Assembly (NCBI RefSeq): GCF_004135645.1
Contig: NZ_SDPW01000001.1
Span: forward strand, 496,001 to 560,000
Direction: 5' to 3'
Length of the DNA stretch: 64,000 bases
DNA from: Senegalimassilia faecalis
GTDB taxonomy: Bacteria; Actinomycetota; Coriobacteriia; Coriobacteriales; Eggerthellaceae
The notes beneath the pieces were generated by a model. The model did no database searches and was not told the DNA's origin. It saw nothing but the letters and a program-made list of their open reading frames with translations. A program made the position numbers and the translations under genes. Of this stretch, positions 24,437 to 33,339 are shown piece by piece (position 1 is the stretch's first letter; every line of letters starts with the position of its first letter).

Positions 24437-25879
24437 CTACGCGTTGTCGTCGGCCAGCAGAGCGCCTAGGGCTTCCTCAAGCTGGGCAATCTGCTCGTCG
24501 TCCATGGCTTCGGAAAGCGGCTTGGCTGCTTCGCACACGACGTATTCCACGCGATCGATATAGGAATCCCACGCCCGTTCATCGACCTGAATCGCCTGTT
24601 CAGCGAAGGACGAAAGCTTCTTCACGCCATACCAGAAGTGCTCGGCGGGCAGCGCGGGGTCATCATCGAGCACGCCGCCGTAGCGCTGCGCATTGAACGT
24701 CTTCATGCGCTCGATGGCGCGGGCGATGTCGTCGCCGCCGCGCTTAGCCTCCTCGTCGACGAAATCGGGAATGCCCTCGGGGCAATCATCATCGTCGCCT
24801 TCGTCCTCGTCAGGGTCCGAGCACACGGCCCGGAAAAACGCCGAGAACGCAGAGGGAGCAGCCTCGCCGTATTCCCCATCGCTTCCGAACGCGCAGAACA
24901 ACCCACCTTGCCGCACGCTTTTCGCATACGTCGCGTACGAAGCCTTCACCTGAAGCAGCAGCTCGGTAAGCTGGGCCACGTCGACAACGCGCACGCAGCG
25001 CACCCCGCCGAACGCGGGTACGTCGAACGCAGGCATGCGCCGGCCCGCAACACCCTGCGCCGCCTGATACACCCACTCGTCCAGGCAAGCCCGCACCGCC
25101 GCGAGCGCGACATCGATGCGGTTGGCAACCAAGTCTTGCTGGCTTTCCCGCTCAACGCCGCCAAGCACGTCGACCTGCGGCAACCCAAGCGCATCCTGAA
25201 ACACGCCCACCAGCCGGTCGTCAAGGCCGCCGGGCGCACCGGCCCCCGCGCCGCCAGCAGCCGCCGCGCCGTCAACATCGCCAGCGCCAGCCACGCCACC
25301 AACCGGCGCATCCCCCGCACCTGCGTCCGCGTCCGCGCCCTCGGGCACGCACGGCTGGCCCACCTCGACCTCGCGCACGCGCGCAAGCTGCTGTTGCAAC
25401 GCGCGCGCCGCCGAGTTGAACACCGCCGCGTACCGCTCGCACGAGTCGGACGCGATCTTCGCCTCGATGGCGCCGATGGTCTGCTCCACGCGCTTCAGCA
25501 GCAAATCGCACGAGCTCATGGAGCGAAGCGCCTTGTAGCGCCGGTCCATCTGCAGCGACGGCACAATGCCCACCTGCTGATACGCGCGGTGCACGCACCT
25601 TGCCTCGTTGCGCCGCACCCATTCCCCCAGCGCGCCCTCCACTAGGCACCGGCGCAGATCGCAGCGCTCCTCATGACGCCGCCACTCGCGAAGCAGCTTC
25701 CGCGCCGCATCCGCATCGCGCTGTTGCTGCTCGTCGAAACCCTGGCTCCGACGCGAAGCCTCAAGCGCGGCATCCGCGCCAAACGTCGCGCCAAGCGCCC
25801 TGTTCAACGCCGCCTCAAGCGCATCGGCGCCCGTCAGCCCCAAAGCCGCCTCGCCGCGCGCCTCGTCCTCGCCGCCCAT
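24437..25879 (-). CDS. Unknown protein, last gene of the BREX operon
   Basis: About 480 residues, not recognised. The first half is charged and helical with several cysteines (CDLRRCLVEGALGEWVRR, LLKRVEQTIGAIEAKIASDS). A ~45-residue Ala/Gly-rich linker sits near residue 200. The second half contains an acidic stretch (SDPDEDEGDDDD) and ends in a helical segment (EQIAQLEEALGALLADDNA). No catalytic motif is evident. I chose ATG 25879, with AAGGGAG six bases upstream, over a GTG at 25897. It follows brxL by about 20 bases on the same strand, so it is probably cotranscribed and may be a lineage-specific BREX accessory. Confidence 0.7.
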   Translation of the reverse strand: MGGEDEARGEAALGLTGADALEAALNRALGATFGADAALEASRRSQGFDEQQQRDADAARKLLREWRRHEERCDLRRCLVEGALGEWVRRNEARCVHRAYQQVGIVPSLQMDRRYKALRSMSSCDLLLKRVEQTIGAIEAKIASDSCERYAAVFNSAARALQQQLARVREVEVGQPCVPEGADADAGAGDAPVGGVAGAGDVDGAAAAGGAGAGAPGGLDDRLVGVFQDALGLPQVDVLGGVERESQQDLVANRIDVALAAVRACLDEWVYQAAQGVAGRRMPAFDVPAFGGVRCVRVVDVAQLTELLLQVKASYATYAKSVRQGGLFCAFGSDGEYGEAAPSAFSAFFRAVCSDPDEDEGDDDDCPEGIPDFVDEEAKRGGDDIARAIERMKTFNAQRYGGVLDDDPALPAEHFWYGVKKLSSFAEQAIQVDERAWDSYIDRVEYVVCEAAKPLSEAMDDEQIAQLEEALGALLADDNA

Positions 25880-25900
25880 AACGTCTCCCTTCGCCACGCT

Positions 25901-28258
25901 CTACAGCCCCAGCGCCTTCACGGCCGCGTCCACGTAATCGCCCGGCGTGTAGAACACGGGGCTCACGCCCGAAATCAGCTCAGGCGGCACCGTCTGCATG
26001 TCCATGATGGACGACGTGGGCAAAAGCACCCGCTTCGCGCCGGCGTTCTTCGCCACGCGCATGATGTCCTCCAGCCCGCGAATGTCGTCGATGGTGCCGG
26101 AAATGCGCAGCGCGCCCGGCACCGCCAGAGCGTCTAGCACGGGCTTGTTGCACGCCGCCGAGCACAGGCCCACGAACTCGGCCAACGAAATCTCATCGGA
26201 CAGCCCCTTGCTTTGCAAGTCGTTGTAGTACAGCAGGAAGTCCTTCGAGCCCGCATGCATGCCGCGGGCCACGCGCGACGCGTTCGTCTCGAACAGCTTG
26301 AACGCGGCCTCGACCGAGTCGCGCACGGGACGCACGTTGCCGATGCCCTCGTGGCTGAACTTGCCCTCGCCCATCACGGCCTTGTTCTCCAACTTGTACA
26401 CCGCGAACTCGCCGCCAAGCGACTTGCCCACGCCGAACACCTGGCCCGCCATCAGCGGCCCGTCGGGAATGAGCGTGCTGTCCGTTTGCTCGGGCACGCC
26501 GATCACCTTCGTCTCAGACGGGTTCTCCGCATCCAGATACCCCAGGTTCACGTCGATGAACTCCACGCCGGCCATGATCTTGAGCTGTTCTTTCACGCGG
26601 CGGCGCCCCTCGATGGCGTATTCCAGAAGCCAGCGCACGTCCTCCTTGCCCATGTTCTGATCGGGGAACAAAAGCTTGGCCAGGCCGGAAAACGTTTTGC
26701 GCACGCCAATCTCGTCGCGCTTGTTGAAATCGCTGTTCAGGCGGAAATACTCATCGATCAGGTGCGTGTAGTCGCGCCGGCGCATCTCCTTGCAGAACTC
26801 GCTGAGGCAGTCGGTGATCAGGCCGTAGTGCTCCGTAAGCAAATCCGAGCGCATCTTGGGAATCTCCCAACCAGGCAGGTAATAGTGGATGCGGTCGAAA
26901 AACGCCGAGTCGTTGTTGAACTCGATGGGGAACGGGTCGAACAGGTGCGTGGTTTTCAGCACGTTGGCCACCGTGTCGTTGATGTTGCCCTCATACACGA
27001 TGGACGCGTCGGCGTTCATCTGGTCGCGCCCGCGCGCGAAGCTGCCCGAGGCCATGTAGTCCTTCAGGATCTGCACGGCGTTCTGGTCGCGGAAGCGCAT
27101 GCCGGCAACCTCGTCGAACGTGATGCAGTCCCAGTGGCTGACCAGCCCCAACCGCGCCGCACCGCGCGCGTTCATGCGCCCGAACAGGTTGGCCGTGGTG
27201 GTCTGCCCGCCGGAAAGCAGGATGGCGTAGGGCGAAACCTCCTTGTAGATGTGGCTTTTGCCCGTGCCGCGCGGCCCCAGTTCGCACAGGTTGTAGTTGC
27301 GCTCAACCAGCGGCACCATGCGCTCGACGAAATGCATGCGCTCGCGCTCGGTCAGCACGCTGGGCTCGTAGCCCGCCGAGCGCAGCAGCATGTCAAGCCA
27401 TTCGTCGCGCGTGAAGTATTGGCGCTGCTCGATCATGGACTCCAGGTCAAGGTTCGGCATCTGGATGGGCGTGAGGCTGGCCACCGAAAACGGCGAGTCC
27501 TCCGCCCCGCGCTTCTTTCCGACGGCGCGCTTCTTGGGCCGCTCGTCGCCGAACACTTCCATGCCAAAATCGTCTTCGTCAAGGTTCACCCGGCGGTATT
27601 CAATGCGCATGATGCACCAAATGCCCCCTTGCAAGATCTTGGAGTAGTTGCGCACGTAATCGGCCGGCATCACGAACGGCTCGATGTTCAGGTTCGTGAA
27701 ATGCGCCTCGTAGATGTCCTTGTACTCGTCAAGCACGGCCGACACCTTGTCGATGATGGTGTATTGCCCCAGCTCGCGGATCTTCGACTTGATGCGCTCG
27801 CTTTCGTCGGGGCGCACGTAGTTGTTCGTGAGGATGGTGCGAATGCGGTCAAGGCCGGCCGCCAGGTCTTCCTCGTTGTCGGTGGAGCAATACATCCCCA
27901 GCAGGTATTCCAGCACGAACGTGGGCACGTTCGCCCCGCGCTTCATGAGCGCCGTCAGGTCCTTGCGCACGATTTTGCCGCCGAAGTGCTCCAGCAGCTT
28001 GCAGTCAAGCTCGTCAGCCTGAAAGCCCACAGCCCCGGAGGTGCCCGGCATAGCCTCCCCCACGGCCACCGCGAAATCCTCGTCGAGCTGTGCCGCGTCG
28101 CCGGCGTCCGCAACCGCGCCGCCGGCGCCCGCCGCCGCAACGCCGGCATCGGCGCCGGCCGCGTCCTGCCACGTGCCGCCCGTCACGGCTTGCTCGTATT
28201 CCTCGGAAGGCTGAACTGCAGGAACCTCCCACAAATCGTCATCGTATCCAGTAGGCAT
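25901..28258 (-). CDS. brxL: BrxL, Lon-like AAA+ protein of type 1 BREX
   Basis: A 785-residue BREX effector. After an Ala/Gly-rich insert (residues ~25-60) comes the conserved N-terminal domain (ELDCKLLEHFGGKIVRKDLT, then GANVPTFVLEYLLGMYCS). The AAA+ core has Walker A CELGPRGTGKSH and Walker B-like WDCITFDEVAGMRF. The C-terminal Lon-like fold carries the expected Ser-Lys pair (GLCSAACNKPVLD and NAGAKRVLLP). BrxL is required for phage restriction in type 1 systems. It follows pglZ by about 30 bases in the operon. The Ala-rich insert makes it longer than most homologues. Confidence 0.93.
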   Translation of the reverse strand: MPTGYDDDLWEVPAVQPSEEYEQAVTGGTWQDAAGADAGVAAAGAGGAVADAGDAAQLDEDFAVAVGEAMPGTSGAVGFQADELDCKLLEHFGGKIVRKDLTALMKRGANVPTFVLEYLLGMYCSTDNEEDLAAGLDRIRTILTNNYVRPDESERIKSKIRELGQYTIIDKVSAVLDEYKDIYEAHFTNLNIEPFVMPADYVRNYSKILQGGIWCIMRIEYRRVNLDEDDFGMEVFGDERPKKRAVGKKRGAEDSPFSVASLTPIQMPNLDLESMIEQRQYFTRDEWLDMLLRSAGYEPSVLTERERMHFVERMVPLVERNYNLCELGPRGTGKSHIYKEVSPYAILLSGGQTTTANLFGRMNARGAARLGLVSHWDCITFDEVAGMRFRDQNAVQILKDYMASGSFARGRDQMNADASIVYEGNINDTVANVLKTTHLFDPFPIEFNNDSAFFDRIHYYLPGWEIPKMRSDLLTEHYGLITDCLSEFCKEMRRRDYTHLIDEYFRLNSDFNKRDEIGVRKTFSGLAKLLFPDQNMGKEDVRWLLEYAIEGRRRVKEQLKIMAGVEFIDVNLGYLDAENPSETKVIGVPEQTDSTLIPDGPLMAGQVFGVGKSLGGEFAVYKLENKAVMGEGKFSHEGIGNVRPVRDSVEAAFKLFETNASRVARGMHAGSKDFLLYYNDLQSKGLSDEISLAEFVGLCSAACNKPVLDALAVPGALRISGTIDDIRGLEDIMRVAKNAGAKRVLLPTSSIMDMQTVPPELISGVSPVFYTPGDYVDAAVKALGL

Positions 28259-28289
28259 GGCCCACCCTTTCTCTCATCAGCGCCGTGCG

Positions 28290-30998
28290 CTAGAACCCAA
28301 AGTCAAGCGGCGCGAACGAAACCTCTATGCGATAAGGCTCGCGCCACGCGATCTGCCCGCTTTGGCGCTCGCGCGCCACCAGCTGATACTCCTCTTTCGC
28401 CGAAAAGTTCGAGCCCTTCAGCGTGAACTTCGCCTTCACCACGCGCTGCTGCGGGTTGTCCGACGTTTTGTCGGCATGCGCCTTCTCCACGTTGCTCACC
28501 TCATTGCCCGACGAATCGGCGAAGCACAGCTCGTACTCGCACGGCAGCACCTTGCCCACAGCGGGCTCTTCCTGAATAAGGTTCACCGTGAACAGCGAGT
28601 TCGTGATGCGGCGCTCGGGCGAAAGCACGCGCAGCGTGGCCGGGCGCGTGTCCTGGAAGTCCTTCGACCTTGCGCCCACGCGCCAGAACGTGACCAGCGG
28701 CACGCACAACTCCTGCAGGCTGACGCCGCCGTGCACGTAGCGGCAGGTGCCGCCGGGGCGTTTGATGCGCACGTTGCCCCGCGGCGTGAAGCCCACGAAG
28801 CGCCCGCCGTCGACGTCGTCCATGCCCACGCGGATGAACGGGGCCTGCCCGGCGCCGGCGCCGGCGCCGCCCGCGAACTCGGCCGCGTCGTCGGCGCGAA
28901 CGACCAGGTGGCGCTTGCCGCACACCGTGTCGGCCGCGGGAAGGTCGGTCTTGCCCACGCGCTCGCATTCGTCCAGGTCGTGGCGCGTGTACAAAAAACC
29001 GTGGTCGGCGGTTATGGCAACGCGCGCGCCGGGCGCGTCCATGCACACGCGCTTGGCCAGCGCGCACACGTCCTCCACGGCGTCGCTGCAGGCGTCGAAC
29101 ACCGAGTTCTCGGTGGCCAGCTTCTCGCCCGTGGCGTCGATGACGTTGTGGTACAGGTACACCAGCTCGGCTTCCTTCAGTAGGCTTTTGCGCTCGGCCG
29201 CGGGCATTTCCAGGTACGTGTCGGCCCGCAAGGCGCGCGCGTGTGGGCGCACAGTACGCAGCACGGCCTCGCGCTGCTCGGTGGTGGCGGTGGGCCTGCC
29301 GTCGGCGAACACCTGCCCCGTTTCGAAATCAAGCGAGATGCCCCGGCGCGGCAGCAACGCCGCCATGCCGAATTCGGTGACGGAAGGGTACGCGGCCTGC
29401 ATGCTGGAAAGCTTCACCATGCCGCCCTTCTCGCGTTCAAGCGTGCGGGCAACCTCGCGCCCCACTTCGAAGCGCAGCGCGTCGGAGATGATGACCACCA
29501 TGGTTTTCGCGGAACCCTGGCACGACGGCAGCACCTTCCAATAGAAGTCGCGCTGGCAGTCCACGCCTTCCACGTGCCCGCAATCAAGCCACTGCTGCTG
29601 CGCGGCGGCCGCCCAGCAACTGTTCGCCTCGGCCAGAAACCAGTTGGAATACAGCCCCTCGGCCCACTGCATGGCAGCGCGCAGGGGTTCTTCCAGGTTC
29701 TCGTAGCCGCGCGTGCGGCACGCGCCCGCCGTGCGGCACAGCTTGCGGTACAGCGCGTCCATGCGCCACCAATCCTGCGTGTAGGCTTGCCACACCCGGG
29801 CGGGCTGCGCCTCGTGGAAGCCCTGGGCGTGAGCAGCTTTGAACCCGTGCATGTCGGCGATGGCCTCAAGCGCCTCGAAATAGCAGGCCACGCGCGCGTG
29901 CCATGCCAGGTTGCAGCGACGGTCCACCGCGGTGCGGGCATCGGCCTCGCGATCGGCGCCCTGCGCGAACGACTCGAACAGCGTTGCCAGAATGGCCTCG
30001 TTGATGCAGGGGAACACGTCGCATTCCACGATATCGGCCAGCGGCGCGGCCGCGAAGCGAGCCGCAAGCCCGCATTCGTCCTCCACGCGGCGGCACACCT
30101 CGAACAGGTCCTCGGAAGAGAAGCGTGCGTCGCGGTCCCAATCCTTCACCACGGCCAGGCAGTACTGCGCGTTCTGCGAGGAAATGCGGCCTTCAAGCCC
30201 CGCAAGCGCGGCAGCGGGGATAGAAAGCGAAGCCGCCGACAGCAGCACGTGCGAAGCCAGCTCGGCGAAGGTGGTAGCGCCGTCAAGCGCGCCCGAAAAG
30301 TCGGTGATGCGCTGCACCCAACGCGCCAGAGCCTCGCCGGCGCCGTATTTCGCGAACGTCTCGAACGCCGCCGGCCCGCCGTTGTGCAGAAGCTCGCGCA
30401 GATACCCGCGCACCACGAAACCGCCCGTCGCGTCGTCGGGCGAGGCGCCATCGAGCAGCGCGGCCAGCACGCCAAGCTCCACGTCGGCGCCCGACGCCGG
30501 CGCCGGGCAGCACTTCGAGAAGCGCCGCACGCGGTCTTTCGCAGCGAAGAACGCACGCATCGCCTCCAGCGCCGCGCGCACGTCGGTGGAATCCTCGGCG
30601 TTCAACTCGTCGGCCAGAAGCGACAGGAAGTCGGCCTGGAAATGGTCGGCGAACAGCTCCACGTCGGCCAGCCAATCGCCCTCGATGTCGCCGCGGGCGC
30701 GCTGGCGGTACACCAGCAAATCGCTTGCAACGTCGCCGCGCGAAATCAGGCGCTTCACCTCGAACATACCGCCTTCCGCCGCCTTCACGAAGCGCACGGG
30801 CCGCGCGAACCCTTCGCCCGCCGGCATAACGGTATCCGTTGCGCCCGCGCCGTCGAAGCCCCGTTCGGCCAGGCCGTCGAACGCGTCCTCGAACTCGCCG
30901 GCAGGATCGTTCCAAATCACGATGCGACGTGCAGCCGCAGGCGCAAGCGGCTGCGCGAACCGCGCCTTCAACTGCCCTTCAACATCTATCTTCGCCAT
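28290..30998 (-). CDS. pglZ: PglZ, BREX type 1 phosphatase-domain protein
   Basis: A 902-residue BREX core protein. The N-terminal BREX-1 part begins KIDVEGQLKARFAQ with RRIVIWNDPAGEFEDAFDGL. The alkaline-phosphatase-superfamily domain (residues ~480-740) carries VVIISDALRFEVGREVART and VAITADHGFLYTRHDLDE, metal-binding motifs of PglZ. A short GGAGAGAGQ insert occurs before the final domain. The start at ATG 30998 is preferred over upstream ATGs, whose codons look non-coding. PglZ is essential for BREX methylation and defence. It sits between the pglX C-terminal part and brxL. Confidence 0.93.
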   Translation of the reverse strand: MAKIDVEGQLKARFAQPLAPAAARRIVIWNDPAGEFEDAFDGLAERGFDGAGATDTVMPAGEGFARPVRFVKAAEGGMFEVKRLISRGDVASDLLVYRQRARGDIEGDWLADVELFADHFQADFLSLLADELNAEDSTDVRAALEAMRAFFAAKDRVRRFSKCCPAPASGADVELGVLAALLDGASPDDATGGFVVRGYLRELLHNGGPAAFETFAKYGAGEALARWVQRITDFSGALDGATTFAELASHVLLSAASLSIPAAALAGLEGRISSQNAQYCLAVVKDWDRDARFSSEDLFEVCRRVEDECGLAARFAAAPLADIVECDVFPCINEAILATLFESFAQGADREADARTAVDRRCNLAWHARVACYFEALEAIADMHGFKAAHAQGFHEAQPARVWQAYTQDWWRMDALYRKLCRTAGACRTRGYENLEEPLRAAMQWAEGLYSNWFLAEANSCWAAAAQQQWLDCGHVEGVDCQRDFYWKVLPSCQGSAKTMVVIISDALRFEVGREVARTLEREKGGMVKLSSMQAAYPSVTEFGMAALLPRRGISLDFETGQVFADGRPTATTEQREAVLRTVRPHARALRADTYLEMPAAERKSLLKEAELVYLYHNVIDATGEKLATENSVFDACSDAVEDVCALAKRVCMDAPGARVAITADHGFLYTRHDLDECERVGKTDLPAADTVCGKRHLVVRADDAAEFAGGAGAGAGQAPFIRVGMDDVDGGRFVGFTPRGNVRIKRPGGTCRYVHGGVSLQELCVPLVTFWRVGARSKDFQDTRPATLRVLSPERRITNSLFTVNLIQEEPAVGKVLPCEYELCFADSSGNEVSNVEKAHADKTSDNPQQRVVKAKFTLKGSNFSAKEEYQLVARERQSGQIAWREPYRIEVSFAPLDFGF

Positions 30999-31088
30999 AT
31001 GGCAAACACTCCGTTCCACGGCGCGCCCCAGCGCGCCGAACACTCTTGCAACCCGCATGCGGCGCCGGCAGCCCAGCCAACGCCCGCC

Positions 31089-32063
31089 CTACTTGATCTT
31101 CGCCAGCACGTCTTCGAACTTCGCGTAGTTCGCTTTCACTCCGTCGTCCAGGTCGATGACGATCATCTGGTCGGCCAGGTGGTGCAGGCGCTCCTCGAAC
31201 GCGATCGTTTCGGCGAGCTGGTCGGAGAGCTTCCGGCGCTGCTTCTCCAGCTTCACGCGCTCGCCCTTCTCAGCGCTGGACAGCTGCTCGTCGATGAAGC
31301 TCATCTGTGCGCGGTAGCGTTCCTGCTGCTCGTGCACGTAGTCGGTGCGCACGCGCGCGAGCAAGTCTGGCTGGTAGCGGTGCAGGTACGCAAGCGCCTT
31401 GAAGCCGTTTTTCTTGCCTGAGTCGAACAGCCAGTAGATGGGGCGCTTCTTGTAGGTTTGGCAGTGATCCTTGAAGAAGTCCTTCAGGAAATACGCGCGG
31501 ATGACCTGGCGAGACGTGCCGCGCCCGCCGAGCGCCTCGGCGACGAAGCGCAGGTTCTCCTCGAGCGTTTCGGCACCATAGGCCGCGCGCATGAACTCCA
31601 CGAAGCGCCCCACGATGTCATCGTCGAAGTACTCGTCGTCAGTGATGGGCAGCACGTTGTCGGCGTCGGGCATGAAGCTGACGCGCGATGCGTCGCCGTC
31701 GGCCACCTTCGCAACGTAGTTATCCACCGTGTCGCCCTGGTCGGCCAGCACCAGGCCGTCGCGATCAAGCGAGTAGCGCCCGAACATGCAGCCCACCGCG
31801 TAGCTGATAAGGCTTACGATCTCGTCGCGGCGCGTGCGCACGTACTTGTTGCCCTTGTACGACTCGGGGATCTCCTCCGCGGTGTCGAAGATGCGCGCCA
31901 CGGACACGTACTTGTCCTCCACCTCGATGGGCACCTCGCCCACCATGTGGTAAATCTCCGCGAAGATGCGGTTGAGCTCTTCCTCGTTCGCACGAAGCTG
32001 CTCGAACCGCTCGTTCACCTCGGCCTTGCGAGCCTCATACTTATCAGCCAAAAGCGTAGCCAT
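31089..32063 (-). CDS. pglX: C-terminal part of PglX, separated as its own reading frame
   Basis: A 324-residue protein matching the C-terminal helical region of BREX-1 methyltransferases: NEEELNRIFAEIYHMVGEVP, ISYAVGCMFGRYSLDRDGLV and KKRPIYWLFDSGKKNGFKAL, which in other genomes belong to one ~1200-residue PglX. Here a new ATG at 32063 with AAAGG upstream starts the fragment, 1.27 kb away from the end of the methyltransferase part. It has no catalytic motif. It may still be translated and could complement the methyltransferase part in trans. A second upstream ATG at 32141 would add 26 unconvincing residues. Confidence 0.85.
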   Translation of the reverse strand: MATLLADKYEARKAEVNERFEQLRANEEELNRIFAEIYHMVGEVPIEVEDKYVSVARIFDTAEEIPESYKGNKYVRTRRDEIVSLISYAVGCMFGRYSLDRDGLVLADQGDTVDNYVAKVADGDASRVSFMPDADNVLPITDDEYFDDDIVGRFVEFMRAAYGAETLEENLRFVAEALGGRGTSRQVIRAYFLKDFFKDHCQTYKKRPIYWLFDSGKKNGFKALAYLHRYQPDLLARVRTDYVHEQQERYRAQMSFIDEQLSSAEKGERVKLEKQRRKLSDQLAETIAFEERLHHLADQMIVIDLDDGVKANYAKFEDVLAKIK

Positions 32064-32200
32064 CACGCCGCCTTTCTCATCGTTACCTAAAAACGCGCCC
32101 AGGACGCGCCTGCTATTTCCTTTATCCAATCGCCCACTCATGCGAGCGCCCTACCTTTCGTAGCTCCACCCCCGACGTCGCCCTTCCTTGCACGCCGTGC

Positions 32201-32226
32201 TATAATGCGTATTGCATATGCAATAC
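32201..32226 (+). promoter_or_regulatory. Promoter -10 and palindromic operator of the RHH-MNT gene
   Basis: A consensus TATAAT at 32201-32206 is followed by the perfect 18-bp palindrome GTATTGCATATGCAATAC at 32209-32226, just upstream of AAGGAGG and the ATG. This is the expected layout for autorepression by the encoded ribbon-helix-helix domain. No good -35 box is visible. Confidence 0.65.
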
Positions 32227-32239
32227 AAGGAGGCTGACT

Positions 32240-32773
32240 ATGGAAACCGCTGCTGAAAACCGCCTTTCCGTCGCCATGCGCTTGCCAAAGCACGAGGTGC
32301 AGATCGTCAACGCGTACGCGAAGGAAAACGGCCTTACCAAAACCGATGCGTTCCTTCACTTCCTTCGGCAAGGAATAGCAAGCGAAAACGAACGCGCCGA
32401 CAGCGACCGTCTGCGCTCCATCGAGCAGCTGCTGCAGGAGATCCTCCACAAGGTAGATGCTCCGGCAGCGGCTCCCAGCATCACCGATGTGCGGCGATGC
32501 GTGGCAGCCGAGGCGGCCAAGTTCCCCGCCATCGAAAAGGTCATCCTCTTCGGCTCGATCGCGCGCGGCGATGCGGGTCCACAAAGCGATGTTGACCTTC
32601 GCCTGGTGCTCGACCGGTCGGAGCAGTTCAGCCTGTACGACCTGGCGCACCTGCAAAAAGTCCTAGAGAAGCGCCTTTCCCACGAAGTCGACATCATCAC
32701 CGCCGATACGCTGAAGAACCAAAACCTAGCCATGGCCATCGAACAAGAAGGGGTAGCGATCTATGAGCGCTAA
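32240..32773 (+). CDS. Ribbon-helix-helix plus MNT nucleotidyltransferase antitoxin
   Basis: A 177-residue two-domain protein. Residues ~8-45 (NRLSVAMRLPKHEVQIVNAY, then AKENGLTKTDAFLHFLRQGI) form a ribbon-helix-helix DNA-binding unit. Residues ~85-175 are a minimal nucleotidyltransferase domain with VILFGSIARGDAGPQSDVDL (GSxxRGD..SDvDL metal-binding motif). MNT proteins neutralise HEPN RNase toxins by AMPylation. The fusion of an RHH repressor to MNT gives one protein for both control and neutralisation. It is opposite in direction to the surrounding BREX genes and overlaps the start of a truncated HEPN gene by an ATGA-type junction. Confidence 0.8.
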   Translation: METAAENRLSVAMRLPKHEVQIVNAYAKENGLTKTDAFLHFLRQGIASENERADSDRLRSIEQLLQEILHKVDAPAAAPSITDVRRCVAAEAAKFPAIEKVILFGSIARGDAGPQSDVDLRLVLDRSEQFSLYDLAHLQKVLEKRLSHEVDIITADTLKNQNLAMAIEQEGVAIYER

Positions 32774-32805
32774 GGAAAACGACCTCTTGCGAATCAAAAA
32801 CCTAA
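32763..32805 (+). pseudogene. 5' stub of a HEPN toxin gene
   Basis: An ATG overlaps the end of the MNT gene, the usual arrangement of MNT-HEPN pairs. Codons read MSAKENDLLRIKNLI, the typical first helix of a HEPN partner. From about 32805 the sequence is the 3' end of the convergent HEPN-like gene, so the toxin is cut after ~15 residues. The following plus-strand codons to 32984 are antisense noise. Confidence 0.55.
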
Positions 32806-33332
32806 TCACCCTTCCGCTTCTTACTAAGCAATTTTGCCCATTTCAAAAGAGCGTCCATCTTTATAACAGCCCTTCCTTTCAGCTCTCCATCCGCTCGATT
32901 CTCCAAGACCAAATAATGTTCCGGCCCATCAGTCGAAATACGGAAACCACCATGTGCCAGGGCGTTTCGAATCAGATAGAATAGCGCCTCGGTTTTGTTA
33001 AGGTCAGACCTCTTGCAATGAACCGCGAATTCAAAAGAGCAGTCATACCCGTTTAACCTGTCAAGCTTTTCAAGCTCTTGTTCAACATTTTTTATCGGGC
33101 AATCAACCCAATGCCCTTTTTCAAACAAGCCCGATGACTCCCTCATTTTGGCGTGGAGCGTGGCGTAAGCATGATCCTTCCATCCGAGGTCTTCGAAAGT
33201 TTTGCCCTTAACAGAAGCACCGGGGACAGGAGATTCAAAAACGTAAAATTGGACGATATTTTGCAGATCAGGCTCAGATTGCAGCTTAACCCGACTCTTA
33301 AAACTCCATTTCCGTTTTCTATTTTTGCCCAT
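32802..33332 (-). CDS. HEPN-like domain protein nested inside the split pglX
   Basis: A 176-residue basic protein of unknown exact function. Near residue 135 it has ALFYLIRNALAHGGFRIST, containing the RNxxxH-type RNase motif (RNALAH) of HEPN domains, with a beta-hairpin-like continuation (HYLVLENRADGELKGRAV) as in stand-alone HEPN proteins. The start MGKNRKRKWSFKSRVKL lies seven bases past the pglX stop. Codon use and base composition are AT-rich, like the last third of the pglX methyltransferase part and unlike the rest of the window. Could be an RNase effector or toxin; the functional assignment is inference. Confidence 0.6.
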   Translation of the reverse strand: MGKNRKRKWSFKSRVKLQSEPDLQNIVQFYVFESPVPGASVKGKTFEDLGWKDHAYATLHAKMRESSGLFEKGHWVDCPIKNVEQELEKLDRLNGYDCSFEFAVHCKRSDLNKTEALFYLIRNALAHGGFRISTDGPEHYLVLENRADGELKGRAVIKMDALLKWAKLLSKKRKGD

Positions 33333-33339
33333 AACGCAC

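Noticed and set aside
26213-28426. A 737-codon open frame on the plus strand
   Set aside because: It lies antisense to brxL, its translation is His/Arg/Leu-rich without domains, and brxL is a clear conserved gene. Long antisense frames are common in GC-rich DNA.
29241-31421. A 726-codon open frame on the plus strand
   Set aside because: Antisense shadow of pglZ and the pglX C-terminal part; no protein-like motifs.
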